Source: Bacteroidota bacterium
Lineage (GTDB): Bacteria > Bacteroidota > Bacteroidia > NS11-12g > UBA955
NCBI GenBank assembly: GCA_023957335.1
Contig: JAMLHC010000004.1
Coordinates: 62,001 to 126,000, forward strand
Reading direction: 5' to 3'
DNA length: 64,000 nucleotides
In this document: positions 27,239 to 36,660 of the stretch, piece after piece
Position numbering within the stretch: the stretch's first letter is position 1
How the letters are laid out: each line of letters begins with the position of its first letter
The notes under the pieces: model-generated
Database searches by the model: none
What the model was told of the DNA's origin: nothing
Seen by the model: the letters and a program-made list of their open reading frames with translations, nothing else
Position numbers and translations under genes: made by a program

Positions 27239-27335
27239 AACCAAGTCGATATTTAATACTTATAAAATCAAAATAGAAATATCCGCATGCAATTAAAAAA
27301 AACCTTTTAATTCGCAGTTCATAAAACGTATCATT

Positions 27336-27497
27336 ATGTCAGCGGAAAAAACAGCAAAAAGCAAAGGAATTTATTGGGTATTATTTCTTGCATCACTCTC
27401 AGTTTTGGTTTTACTCTTGATGTTCCTTCCCGAAGTTTTTTGGATGGCATTGCCCTCCACAGTAACATGCTTTGCTTTGGGAATGGATTGGATTTAG
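27336..27497 (+). CDS. Small conserved membrane protein (53 aa)
   Basis: The ATG at 27336 opens a 53-codon frame. It gives MSAEKTAKSKGIYWVLFLAS, then a strongly hydrophobic helix (SVLVLLLMFLPEVFWMALPS) and a second short helix. The K-x-K-G-I-Y-W start and the F-L-P-x-x-F-W-x-A-L-P pattern resemble small membrane proteins I associate with Bacteroidota. The function is unknown. It lies 97 bp after the permease and 28 bp before corA, on the same strand. Confidence 0.6.
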   Translation: MSAEKTAKSKGIYWVLFLASLSVLVLLLMFLPEVFWMALPSTVTCFALGMDWI

Positions 27498-27525
27498 TTT
27501 TTGTGACTTTGTCTAAAAATCATTT

Positions 27526-28608
27526 ATGCGCAAGCGTGTAATCAGACATAAGTCCATTAAGAAAACCCGCAAAAGAAAACCCGGCTTGCCTCCGGGAACC
27601 TTAATTCGTCAAAGCGAAGATGCACAAACCGAATCTAAACTCGGTTATTTCCTCTACAATCAAGATTTTGTTGAAGAAAAACACATTCAATCCTTAGCCG
27701 AACTTCCTCAAAAATCAAAAGATAAATTCTTTTGGCTGAATGTTACCGGTTTAAACAATATAGAACTTCTTAAGGAAATCGGAAAAGTTTTTAACCTTCA
27801 TCCGCTTTTGTTGGAAGATATAATCAATACAGACCAAAGACCCAAGTTTGATGATTTTGAAAATCGAATTTCGCTCACTTTAAGACTCTATAATTCCGAA
27901 AACACAGAACTAAATTTAGAAGGGGAACAAGTAACACTTGTGATGGGAGACAACTTCATCATATCTTTTCTGGAAAAGCCTACCGACATCTTCGAACCTA
28001 TTTATGAAAGACTGAGAAAAACCAGAAGTGGAGTGCGTTCATATAAATCGGACTTCCTTTTGTATGCATTGGCAGACCTTATTGTTGACCATTATTTTGT
28101 ATTCATTGAAAACTTAGGCGATAGAATTGTGGACTTAGAAGACTCTCTTTTTGATGAGGCAAATGATAAAAATCTGGAAAGAATCCACACAATGAAAACA
28201 GAGCTATTGACATTCAGACGCAACGTTTTTCCGCTTCGTGAAGCCATCAGTCAGATTCAAAGAAGCAATTCAAAATTGATATTGGTTGAGACTCAGAGAT
28301 TTTGGACAGATGCTTACGACCATGTCATCAGAATTATTGACTTACTGGAAAACTACCGAGAACTCAACAGCGGACTACGTGATATTTATCTGTCAGGATT
28401 AAGCATTAAAATGAACAAAATCATGCAATTACTGACCATTATTTCTACTATCTTCATTCCTCTCACGTTCATTGTTGGAGTATATGGCATGAACTTCAAC
28501 AATATGCCTGAACTTACTTGGCATAATGGCTATTATGGCGTATGGCTTATCATGATTCTGATTGTACTCGGAATGCTGATTTTCTTCAAAAGAAGAAAGT
28601 GGTTGTAG
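27526..28608 (+). CDS. corA: Magnesium/cobalt transporter CorA
   Basis: CorA forms a pentameric channel for Mg2+ (and Co2+) uptake in the inner membrane. The 360-aa protein has a basic N-terminus, an alpha/beta cytoplasmic domain, a long stalk helix, and two C-terminal membrane helices. The signature YGMNFNNMPEL (family motif GMN) lies between them at about 323-333. The C-terminus FFKRRKWL is the usual basic tail. The length is normal. Confidence 0.95.
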   Translation: MRKRVIRHKSIKKTRKRKPGLPPGTLIRQSEDAQTESKLGYFLYNQDFVEEKHIQSLAELPQKSKDKFFWLNVTGLNNIELLKEIGKVFNLHPLLLEDIINTDQRPKFDDFENRISLTLRLYNSENTELNLEGEQVTLVMGDNFIISFLEKPTDIFEPIYERLRKTRSGVRSYKSDFLLYALADLIVDHYFVFIENLGDRIVDLEDSLFDEANDKNLERIHTMKTELLTFRRNVFPLREAISQIQRSNSKLILVETQRFWTDAYDHVIRIIDLLENYRELNSGLRDIYLSGLSIKMNKIMQLLTIISTIFIPLTFIVGVYGMNFNNMPELTWHNGYYGVWLIMILIVLGMLIFFKRRKWL

Positions 28609-29038
28609 TATTTTTTATACACTTTTGAATATGGAAAAATGTGGCTCTGAGATGGATTAAGGGACACGAACTTCTATATAAGTTATTCTAATTTACTACA
28701 TATAAATAATTTACATAAGTTTAAAGATTGATTTTCTAGCCTGACCGGCAGAACATTTCATTCATATTGAAAATGAACAGTTGTGTATTTGTTTACTATC
28801 AATCGTTTGTTTTTATATAACAACTTTGTTCTTGCTTAATTGTTCAAGTATTTGCAAAGGATTTCATGATTAATGGATCTGAAGCATTGCAGCGTAAGTT
28901 TCTATATCTCAAAATGTCATTCATATTACTTGAGATATTTGGAGAGTAATACTTAAAACTGCTGATAGTCAGATGAAAATAGAACAAGAGAGCAATAACT
29001 TATTAAGAGCAAAACTATTAACTAAATAAATAACAATT
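28609..29038. other. Long AT-rich gap with inverted repeats
   Basis: No gene is seen in 430 bp. ATATCTCAA (28904-28912) and TTGAGATAT (28930-28938) form a perfect 9-bp dyad around a 17-nt loop. A shorter dyad TTCATT / AATGAA lies near 28757-28777. These could be an operator or leader structure for the secreted peptidase downstream. No clear terminator for corA is present. Confidence 0.4.
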
Positions 29039-31099
29039 ATGAAACACTTAAAATTACTATTTACCCTATTTGCTCTCATTCTCATGGGAGGCAAACTCCA
29101 ATCGCAAGGTAATCCTCGGCTTTACGATTTAAACAATCAGGTGATTGCTGCCAGAAGCTCAGATATGAAGGACGGTTTTCTGTATTGGTTGTGCGACACA
29201 CTCCAAAGATATACATTGTTTACTGATTATAAGTCGGCTACGGGATTAGGCGATAATGATACTATGGTTGAAATAGAGTCTTGGAAGGATTCTTTTACCG
29301 TTGTATTACATACAAAATATTACCAATACAATAAAGGCTACTTAGTGGAAGATGTTCAATTTGTAGAACATTCTGTCAATAATTATGTATGGCTCTCTAA
29401 TGGATTTTTGCTTGAAGGTTTAGACAAACCTGTCAATATTGTTATTTCAGAAGATTCTGCGTTACAAAAAGCCATCAATTTTATGGGACCTGAGAGATTG
29501 TATGCATGGCAAGATGATTCGGTCGAATATTATCTTGCTAATGATTCTGATATGTTGGGTGCGACCTACTACCCAAGTGGAACACTACTATGGGCGCATA
29601 TAGGCGATAGCATCAGTCCCGAAAACTATAAACTCGCATGGAAGTTTTGTATATATGCCATTGACTCTCCGCCAGTTCAAAAATATATTTATGTGGACGC
29701 AACTGACGGCAGTATTATCAAAGAACAAGAAACAAAATTTGAAGGCTATTTTAATCACATTTACTACGGTAGTCGATACATTGACACAAAATGGATTGGT
29801 GGCGCCATCAGTACCCATTACCTTGAAGCAGATGATAATATCAGTATTAAAACAAGAGACTCACGAAGAGAATTAAATTCCAAGTATTGGAAGACTAAGC
29901 AATTAGTATATAAAGACAATGATCAATGGAACAATTATCAATGGGCTGCTACTGCTTCGCATTGGGCTGCTACGGTCTCTGCCGATTATTGGAGAACTGT
30001 CTGGAAGCGCAAGGGAACTGATAACAAAAATAAACCTATTAGAGTATATGCCGATTCTAAATATTGTACAAGCGCAGAATACAACAGTGAAGCTTTTCCA
30101 GACATCGATCTTATTATAGTTGGAAGAATGGATAAAGGGCTCGCTGCAACCCCTGATATCATTGGTCATGAGTTTGCTCATGGTGTTGTTAAAAGCACTT
30201 GTAATTTGGGTAATAAAGGAGAAGGAGGTTCGCTTAATGAAAGCTATTGTGATATATTTGGTTTTTTGACAGAAAGGTATGTTTTTGGCACAGTACGTAA
30301 TTGGACTGTGGGTGAAGATGCTACTGCTTTGCGTGCAAGAAATTTTCAAAACCCAAAGGCAAATCCTCCACACCCACTTACTTATACTCCGCAACGACCC
30401 AATTATCCAAACTATTATCAGGAATTTGGGTATTGGTATGAACATGATTTAAATAATGAAGTACATCATAATGCATCCGTTCAGAATCACTGCTTTTATC
30501 TTTTGGCAATGGGGGGCAATCAATTAGGTATTACTGTTCAGGGTATTGGTATTGACAAAGCCGCACAAATAGTTAATAATGTAATTGTAACCGCAAAAAC
30601 GGCACCCAGTTTTGGTTTCAAAGAGAATAGGGAAGCTTGGGTTGCCGCAGCTATTGAGCTATTTGGCAAATGCTCTCATGAATACTTGCAGACCTGTGCT
30701 GCATGGGCGGCTTGTAATGTTGGCAACCAATGTAATTGCTTAGTTCCGACTGAAGGTGGAAATCCTTGCTGGCGTATTAAAGATAGTATAATCATACCTA
30801 ATACACCGCTAACTAATAGTATTGACAATACCACAATGGAAGATAATGCAATAGACCTATATCCTAACCCTGCTTATGATATTTTAACACTCAATTTTGC
30901 AGTATTACAATATCCGTTGTTGAATTCAAGTAAAAGCGTCATTATTAACAACATCCAAGGTGCGACAATATCTCAATTTGAAATCACCGGAAATGACCTC
31001 TCTTATCAAGTTAACATCCAAGACTTCAAACCGGGCGTCTATTATGTTATCATAAAGATAGAGGGCAAACAATATACACTCAAATTCCTGAAGATTTAA
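29039..31099 (+). CDS. Secreted M4 (thermolysin-type) metallopeptidase with T9SS sorting-like C-terminus
   Basis: The 686-aa protein has a signal peptide, a propeptide (about 25-240) and an M4 catalytic domain. Zinc motif HEFAH is at 377-381, and the third ligand Glu is in NESYCDIFG (E401). EVHHNASVQNHCFYLLAMGG carries the catalytic-domain C-terminal half with the expected His. The C-terminal 80 residues (YPNPAYDILTLNF, then GVYYVIIKIEGKQYTLKFLKI) match the Por secretion system sorting domain, so the enzyme should be exported by the type IX system. It is a neutral protease for extracellular protein digestion. Confidence 0.92.
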   Translation: MKHLKLLFTLFALILMGGKLQSQGNPRLYDLNNQVIAARSSDMKDGFLYWLCDTLQRYTLFTDYKSATGLGDNDTMVEIESWKDSFTVVLHTKYYQYNKGYLVEDVQFVEHSVNNYVWLSNGFLLEGLDKPVNIVISEDSALQKAINFMGPERLYAWQDDSVEYYLANDSDMLGATYYPSGTLLWAHIGDSISPENYKLAWKFCIYAIDSPPVQKYIYVDATDGSIIKEQETKFEGYFNHIYYGSRYIDTKWIGGAISTHYLEADDNISIKTRDSRRELNSKYWKTKQLVYKDNDQWNNYQWAATASHWAATVSADYWRTVWKRKGTDNKNKPIRVYADSKYCTSAEYNSEAFPDIDLIIVGRMDKGLAATPDIIGHEFAHGVVKSTCNLGNKGEGGSLNESYCDIFGFLTERYVFGTVRNWTVGEDATALRARNFQNPKANPPHPLTYTPQRPNYPNYYQEFGYWYEHDLNNEVHHNASVQNHCFYLLAMGGNQLGITVQGIGIDKAAQIVNNVIVTAKTAPSFGFKENREAWVAAAIELFGKCSHEYLQTCAAWAACNVGNQCNCLVPTEGGNPCWRIKDSIIIPNTPLTNSIDNTTMEDNAIDLYPNPAYDILTLNFAVLQYPLLNSSKSVIINNIQGATISQFEITGNDLSYQVNIQDFKPGVYYVIIKIEGKQYTLKFLKI

Positions 31100-31138
31100 A
31101 ATGAGATTGTAAACTCTCAGTCTTTCATATATGAATTT

Positions 31139-31174
31139 AACTAAAAGAGGTGGCATCTGCCACCTCTTTTAGTT
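31139..31174 (+). terminator. Strong hairpin terminator after the M4 peptidase
   Basis: A perfect 17-bp stem AACTAAAAGAGGTGGCA / TGCCACCTCTTTTAGTT surrounds a 2-nt loop. The descending arm carries TTTT and is followed by ATTTCT. Because the arms hold A- and T-runs on both sides, the structure can end transcripts from either strand. Confidence 0.85.
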
Positions 31175-31363
31175 ATTTCTAATTCTGTTTGAGTACAAAT
31201 TTTGCCAATGACTCCTTTATCTACTTTTTAAATATCTATTAACAGAATGTTTAACATACAAGAGACATTAAATGAGCTGCGACTTTAAAATAATAATCCA
31301 ATAAAAACTCTTTCAGCTCATTTGGATGAGTCGAGAAACACGATTGTCGTCAACGATTGTTTG

Positions 31364-31597
31364 TTAAGACATTTCGAGTGAAGAAGAGTTTGCTTCTTCA
31401 TTGAGAATTTTCAGGATTGTCTCATTTGGCTCATATTTTAACTCATTGAGCAATTCAATGGTATTGAGCAATTCTGAAAGTTCATCTCGTAATTCTTTGT
31501 CTGATTCAAGAGTGTGCAGAATACGCAAATTCTCTTCTTGTGTGGTCTCTTGATAAACGAATCTTATTAAATCTTCTTGAGTAATTTTTGAATCCAT
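31364..31597 (-). CDS. Small acidic protein paired with an ECF sigma factor
   Basis: The 77-residue product starts MDSKITQEDLIRFVYQETTQ and continues with a helical, acidic ELRDELSELLNTIELLNEL segment. It has no membrane span, unlike typical FecR or RseA anti-sigma factors. Its zinc-free helical character and position 93 bp downstream of the sigma gene suggest a cytoplasmic anti-sigma or co-factor. The pairing appears frequent in Bacteroidota as I recall it. The function is inferred from context only. Confidence 0.6.
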   Translation of the reverse strand: MDSKITQEDLIRFVYQETTQEENLRILHTLESDKELRDELSELLNTIELLNELKYEPNETILKILNEEANSSSLEMS

Positions 31598-31690
31598 AGC
31601 GTCAGTTTTAATACATAAACATTTTCAGAACGAAAACGTTTTACGTTTTATTGCACAGATTTAAAATAAAATAAAGAGTAATGTTAACCC

Positions 31691-32275
31691 TTAATTATTA
31701 AGGTCAGGAGCGTGTGTATTAATCATTTTTCGAAGATTAATAAGCGCATAACGCATTCTTCCCAAAGCAGTATTAATACTAATACCGGTTAACTCAGAAA
31801 TCTCTTTAAAACTTAAATCTCCATAGTGTCTGAGAATAAGCACTTCCTTTTGTTCTTCCGGTAATTCTTTTACAAAACGTCTGATTACTCTTTCGCGCTC
31901 ATTTTGAACAATCCTATCTTCAATATTGGATTCAAAAAAATTAAGTGTTTCAAAAACATCACTGCCGTCATCACGCGTGATTTTTGGCATTTTCTTAACT
32001 TTGCGGTAATAATCAATCGCGAGGTTGCGAGCGATGCGCATAATCCACTGTTTAAACTTGTCATTCTCTTCATACTTACCGGACTTGAAAGTTCTGATAA
32101 CCTTAATAAAGGTTTCTTGAAAGATGTCCTCGGCAATATATGTATCTTGTACAACAAGATAGATTGTAGTGTAAAGCTTCGATTTATAACGCTTAACGAG
32201 CATTTCCATACAAGCTTCATTGCCGGCAATAAAATTGCGAATTAAATCTCTGTCTGAAATTTGTTGTCTATTCAT
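31691..32275 (-). CDS. ECF-type RNA polymerase sigma factor
   Basis: The 194-aa protein has sigma region 2 (NEACMEMLVKRYKSKLYTTI, AEDIFQETFIKVIRTF, then KFKQWIMRIARNLAIDYYR) and region 4 (LPEEQKEVLILRHYGDLSFK, ISELTGISINTALGRMRYAL) with the usual helix-turn-helix. Region 3 is missing, as in all ECF sigma factors. It would direct RNA polymerase to a specific regulon. Its likely regulator is the small protein encoded next. The upstream gap to uvrA is 155 bp, divergent. Confidence 0.92.
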   Translation of the reverse strand: MNRQQISDRDLIRNFIAGNEACMEMLVKRYKSKLYTTIYLVVQDTYIAEDIFQETFIKVIRTFKSGKYEENDKFKQWIMRIARNLAIDYYRKVKKMPKITRDDGSDVFETLNFFESNIEDRIVQNERERVIRRFVKELPEEQKEVLILRHYGDLSFKEISELTGISINTALGRMRYALINLRKMINTHAPDLNN

Positions 32276-32430
32276 AATAAAACCTCCTATTTTGCAGGGC
32301 GAAAATTTGGTGTAAGCAGTTGATTAATTTGGCTTTTGTAGAGGTTCTTCTTATAGACTTATACATTAATTGAGCCGACTAAATTAAATCATTGGTTTGG
32401 TTTCACCAAATTTTTTGTTGAAAATTTTTT

Positions 32431-35283
32431 ATGAATAAAAAAATAGAAAAATATAATGCATTGATAATCAAAGGTGCAAGGCAGCATAATTTAAAGTCTA
32501 TTTCGGCAGAAATTCCACATGGTTCTTTTACCGTGGTTACGGGCGTATCCGGTTCGGGTAAAACATCCTTGGTTTTTGACACCATCTTTGCTGAAGGACA
32601 ACGCAGATATGTTGAAAGTCTATCGTCTTATGCACGACAATTTATGGGCAGAATGCCCAAACCGGAGGTAGATTCCATTGACGGGCTTGCACCGGCAATT
32701 GCCATTGAACAAAAAATTATTACTCGTAACCCGCGCTCCACAGTTGCCACTGCAACAGAAATTTATGATTATCTAAAACTCCTTTTTACCCGATTGGGCG
32801 ATATTTACAGCCCTGTTTCCGGTGAAAGAGTAAAAAGACAAAGACCGGAAGATGTATGGAATTTTGTTGAAAAACTTAAACCCAACACATCTGTTACCAT
32901 TTTGGCTAAACCAAAATCATGGAACAAAGTTGATATTAATGTAAAAAAAGAGATTGCTTCTGTCGTTCAAAGAGGAATGATCAGGCTTTATCATCAAAAA
33001 GAAGGTATAGTTCGCTTAGATAAAATAGAGGATAAACATATCGAAAGCCTTGCCGGTTATTATATCATTATCGACAGACTTAACTACCAAGAAGACGATG
33101 ACGAAATGAGGACTCGTTTTTTTGATTCAGTGGAAAATGCATTTTGGGAAGGGGCGGGCAAATGCTCACTATTAATTGAGAATGAGGATGGAACATCAAA
33201 AATTCAATCTTTTGCTGATATTTTAGAAAAAGATGGTTTAACCTTTATGGAGCCCGATTTGAATAACATGAGTTTTAACAATCCTGCGGGCGCTTGCCAA
33301 AGGTGTGAAGGTTTGGGCGAAATCAATGATATTGACCCCGATTTGGTCATTGCAGACGTGTCATTATCTGTGTATGACAATTGTGTTGTACCCTGGAAAG
33401 GTGAAGTGATGAGTACTTGGAAAGAGCATTTTATCAAGCAAGCTGTTTTGGACAACTTTCCCATTCATAGAGCTTACAAAGACCTCACACAAGAACAAAA
33501 AGACTATCTGTGGAACGGCAACAAAAAAAACAAGGGTATTTTGGATTTTTTTGCGCATCTGGAAGAAAAATCATACAAAATTCAGTATCGGGTTATGTTA
33601 TCACGGTATAGGGGTAGAACAATCTGTCCTGAATGCAAAGGAACTAAACTACGAAAAGAGGCTACATACGTAAAACTTGTACCTAAGCAAAAGTTTGAGG
33701 ATTTGCCTATCCAAGTCTCCCTAATGGACATCCTTTTACTTCCGGTTGAAAAGGCATATTCATTTTTCAAAAATGTAGAATTTGAGGGAGTGCAGAATAA
33801 ATCTGTTGAAAGAGTCATCACAGAAATCAGAAATAGACTTGAGTTCTTGTATAAAACAGGATTAGGTTATCTTACCCTGCACAGAATGTCAAACACATTG
33901 AGCGGTGGAGAGTCACAAAGAGTAAGACTTGCCACCTCATTGGGCAGCTCTTTGTCCGGCTCTATCTATGTTTTGGACGAACCCAGTATTGGACTTCATC
34001 CGCGTGACACATTGCAATTAATAGAAGTTTTAAAAGATTTGCAACAAAAAGGAAACACGGTTATTGTAGTCGAACATGAAGAAGAAATGATGAGAGCAGC
34101 AGATTACATCATTGACATTGGTCCTCGTGCGGGGGTTCATGGCGGAGAGGTTGTATTTGCAGGTGGTTACAAAGATTTGGTTCATGCAAAAAACTCGCTC
34201 ACAGCAGATTATCTCACCGGAAAAATAACTACGCCTATTCCTTCTCACAGAAGAAAACCGGTAAACATGATTACCATAAAAGGCGCTCGGGAAAATAACC
34301 TCAAAGATATTGATGTTGCTTTTCCGTTGGAAACCCTCACTGTAGTAACAGGTGTCAGCGGAAGCGGAAAAACTACATTGATAAAAAAGATTTTATATCC
34401 TGCATTACAAAAGAAACTGGGTCTTTATGCCGGCATCAAAACAGGCAAGTTTTCTGAGCTGACCGGCAAAACAGAGTTAATCAAAAATGTCGAATTGATA
34501 GACCAAAATCCCTTGGGGCGATCTTCACGCAGCAACCCCGTTACCTATGTAAAAGCTTGGGATGCAATTAGAGATTTGTTCTCAGAACAAAGTGTTTCTA
34601 AAGCCAGAAGATATAAACCTGCTTTCTTTTCTTTCAATGTAGAAGGCGGCAGATGCGAACACTGCAAAGGTGATGGTGTACAAACCATTGAAATGCAATT
34701 TATGGCGGATATCATCCTACCATGCGAGTTTTGCAATGGTTCACGCTTTAAGGATGAAGTTCTCGAAGTTGAAGTCAAAGGCAAGAATGTGGCGCAGGTG
34801 TTGGATTTGACAGTAGATGAAGCCCTGATTTTCTTTGAGGACAACAAAATCATTTCTGAAAGATTATTGCCCTTACAAAAAGTAGGTTTGGGATATATTA
34901 AACTCGGACAATCTTCTAACACCCTGAGTGGCGGTGAAGCACAAAGGGTTAAACTCGCTTCATTCTTGGGCAAAGGACATAGTCATGACCCCATTATGTT
35001 CATTTTTGACGAACCTACAACAGGTTTACATTTTCATGATATTGCCAAACTGCTCGACTCTCTCAATGCGCTGATAGACAAAGGACATTCTGTCATTGTA
35101 ATAGAACACAATATGGATGTAATCAAATCTGCTGATTACGTCATTGATTTGGGTCCGGAGGGCGGTGACTTGGGAGGCAAACTCATTTTTGCCGGCACTC
35201 CCGAAGCATTGATTAGCTGCCAAGCATCCTATACAGGAAAATATTTGTCTAAAACTATGAAAAGCATGAAAGCTTCTATGTAA
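32431..35283 (+). CDS. uvrA: Excinuclease ABC subunit A
   Basis: UvrA is the damage-recognition ATPase of nucleotide excision repair. It loads UvrB at lesions. The 950-aa protein has two ABC modules with Walker A GVSGSGKTSL (38-47) and GVSGSGKTTL (about 640), two ABC signatures in LSGGESQRVRLA and LSGGEAQRVKLA, and zinc-finger pairs (CPECKG, CEHCKG, CEFCNG). The length is normal. The only candidate terminator after it is weak (35329-35347). uvrB is not in the window. Confidence 0.97.
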   Translation: MNKKIEKYNALIIKGARQHNLKSISAEIPHGSFTVVTGVSGSGKTSLVFDTIFAEGQRRYVESLSSYARQFMGRMPKPEVDSIDGLAPAIAIEQKIITRNPRSTVATATEIYDYLKLLFTRLGDIYSPVSGERVKRQRPEDVWNFVEKLKPNTSVTILAKPKSWNKVDINVKKEIASVVQRGMIRLYHQKEGIVRLDKIEDKHIESLAGYYIIIDRLNYQEDDDEMRTRFFDSVENAFWEGAGKCSLLIENEDGTSKIQSFADILEKDGLTFMEPDLNNMSFNNPAGACQRCEGLGEINDIDPDLVIADVSLSVYDNCVVPWKGEVMSTWKEHFIKQAVLDNFPIHRAYKDLTQEQKDYLWNGNKKNKGILDFFAHLEEKSYKIQYRVMLSRYRGRTICPECKGTKLRKEATYVKLVPKQKFEDLPIQVSLMDILLLPVEKAYSFFKNVEFEGVQNKSVERVITEIRNRLEFLYKTGLGYLTLHRMSNTLSGGESQRVRLATSLGSSLSGSIYVLDEPSIGLHPRDTLQLIEVLKDLQQKGNTVIVVEHEEEMMRAADYIIDIGPRAGVHGGEVVFAGGYKDLVHAKNSLTADYLTGKITTPIPSHRRKPVNMITIKGARENNLKDIDVAFPLETLTVVTGVSGSGKTTLIKKILYPALQKKLGLYAGIKTGKFSELTGKTELIKNVELIDQNPLGRSSRSNPVTYVKAWDAIRDLFSEQSVSKARRYKPAFFSFNVEGGRCEHCKGDGVQTIEMQFMADIILPCEFCNGSRFKDEVLEVEVKGKNVAQVLDLTVDEALIFFEDNKIISERLLPLQKVGLGYIKLGQSSNTLSGGEAQRVKLASFLGKGHSHDPIMFIFDEPTTGLHFHDIAKLLDSLNALIDKGHSVIVIEHNMDVIKSADYVIDLGPEGGDLGGKLIFAGTPEALISCQASYTGKYLSKTMKSMKASM

Positions 35284-35328
35284 ATAAAGCCTAATGAAAA
35301 TAATACCCTAACTTCGCACTCACGAAAT

Positions 35329-35347
35329 AAGGCACAAAGCCTTTTTA
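35329..35347 (+). terminator. Weak hairpin after uvrA
   Basis: AAGGC and GCCTT form a 5-bp stem around a 5-nt loop (ACAAA), followed by TTTTT at 35342-35346. The stem is short, so termination may be partial and the DUF2249 gene may be reached by read-through. Confidence 0.45.
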
Positions 35348-35373
35348 TAAGTCTAACATAATTAATTATATTC

Positions 35374-36129
35374 ATGAGTAATACTTCAGAACCAATAAAA
35401 GAGTACGATGTACGCGAACTGATTCCAATTGACAGACACACCATGCTATTGGATGTTTTTAAAAATTTGCCGACAGGTTATAGTTTCACCTTTATCAACG
35501 ACCACGACCCACTGCCCCTATTCTATGAATTTCGCTCTATTCACGGAGATGTTGTAGGCTGGGACTATCTGAACCGAGGCGGAAGAGAATGGAAAGTTAA
35601 GGTTACACGCTTGGAGGATTCGATAGGCAGAGAGTTTACCGAAATCTCCACCATGATGGACCTGCGCAAGGTTGAAAAGAAAGACTGGAAACACGTGATT
35701 TTTCACCGATATGGGATGATGAAAGAAGGTGATGTAATGGAAATTGTGGCAGCAGAAAATCCCGAAGAAATTTACGGCACATTCATCATGAAATTTGAAG
35801 GACAATTTAGATGGGTATTCAAAAAGAAAGAGCCCGGGGAGTTTATCATCCACCTTACTAAAACCGTCAAAAGCGGATTGGGAGATGACGGATTCATGGT
35901 GGTTAATGAATTTGATGTACGTCCATACACACCCACAGAAAGACACGAGATTTTCTATAAAGCTTTTGCCGATATCAAAGCGGGCGAAGCATTCATTCTG
36001 ATTAACGACCACGACCCAAAACCCCTTTATTATCAAATGGAAGCCGAGAGCAAAGAACCATTTCGTTGGGAATACCTCGAAGAGGGTCCCGAAGTGTGGA
36101 AAGTTCGGGTAATCAAAGTAAAAGAATAA
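35374..36129 (+). CDS. Triple DUF2249-domain protein
   Basis: The 251-aa protein repeats one small domain three times. Domain 1 (about 8-80) has VRELIPIDRHTMLLDVFKNL and NDHDPLPLFYEF. Domain 3 (about 180-251) has VRPYTPTERHEIFYKAFADI and NDHDPKPLYYQM. Domain 2 (about 92-165) keeps the frame (DLRKVEKKDW, FRWVFKKKEPGEF) but has AAENPEEIYGTF where N-D-H-D-P should stand, so its likely metal site is lost. DUF2249 is linked by context in many genomes to respiratory and redox proteins. The function is unproven. Confidence 0.8.
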   Translation: MSNTSEPIKEYDVRELIPIDRHTMLLDVFKNLPTGYSFTFINDHDPLPLFYEFRSIHGDVVGWDYLNRGGREWKVKVTRLEDSIGREFTEISTMMDLRKVEKKDWKHVIFHRYGMMKEGDVMEIVAAENPEEIYGTFIMKFEGQFRWVFKKKEPGEFIIHLTKTVKSGLGDDGFMVVNEFDVRPYTPTERHEIFYKAFADIKAGEAFILINDHDPKPLYYQMEAESKEPFRWEYLEEGPEVWKVRVIKVKE

Positions 36130-36146
36130 ACAATGTAAATCCTCAT

Positions 36147-36184
36147 AAAAAAACGCTGTTGCAGGCTTGCAACAGCGTTTTTTG
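36147..36184. terminator. Bidirectional hairpin terminator
   Basis: AAACGCTGTTGCA (36151-36163) pairs with TGCAACAGCGTTT (36168-36180) around a GGCT loop. A-runs precede and T-runs follow, so it can stop transcription of both the DUF2249 gene on the plus strand and the DoxX gene on the minus strand, which meet here. Confidence 0.85.
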
Positions 36185-36207
36185 TTTTATAATGATGCTA
36201 ATTGACT

Positions 36208-36639
36208 TTATTTTTTCTTACTAAACAATGTATAGTCCAAAGAAAATTTGCCCGCTCCCGAAAAAAACAAAGCTACAAAAGCTACAAAGTAAAAAATAAT
36301 GTGCTCAATATCTCCAATAGGACTTTGTGACACAAACATCTTCAGATATACAATCACAGCAAAGTTGATTATAAGAATGAAACTTGCAAAACGAGTAAAC
36401 AAACCTAACATTAAAAACAAAGCCACCACAGTTTCGGCAAACAAAGCAAGATAAAACGAACTATGCATCCCGATACCGATGGGATCTAAAAACTGGATTT
36501 CATCACCCGAAAAAGCCTTGCTTAGCTTAGGCAGACCGTGTTCAAGAATTAACAGACAAGCAAAAATAAACCTGAATAACAACAAAGCGATGTCGGTGCC
36601 TTTGTTCCACTCTTTTGCATAGTTTTGTATAATACCCAT
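36208..36639 (-). CDS. DoxX family membrane protein
   Basis: The protein has about 143 residues from the ATG at 36639, with four membrane helices. An N-terminal segment ALLLFRFIFACLLILEHGLP carries the typical R-x-x-x-A-x-L-I-x-E/H-G pattern of DoxX, and GLFTRFASFILIINF matches the third helix. DoxX proteins are small quinone- or redox-linked membrane proteins with varied roles. The longer frame start at 36678 lies over the promoter, so I prefer 36639. Confidence 0.82.
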   Translation of the reverse strand: MGIIQNYAKEWNKGTDIALLLFRFIFACLLILEHGLPKLSKAFSGDEIQFLDPIGIGMHSSFYLALFAETVVALFLMLGLFTRFASFILIINFAVIVYLKMFVSQSPIGDIEHIIFYFVAFVALFFSGAGKFSLDYTLFSKKK

Positions 36640-36660
36640 AATGTATATTTTCGTTTTGGG

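Noticed and set aside
29903-30445. A 180-codon frame antisense to the M4 peptidase
   Set aside because: It overlaps the certain catalytic domain including HEFAH and has no coding character of its own.
35518-36036. A 172-codon frame antisense to the DUF2249 protein
   Set aside because: Its length follows from the repeats on the other strand, and it has no recognisable domain or promoter.
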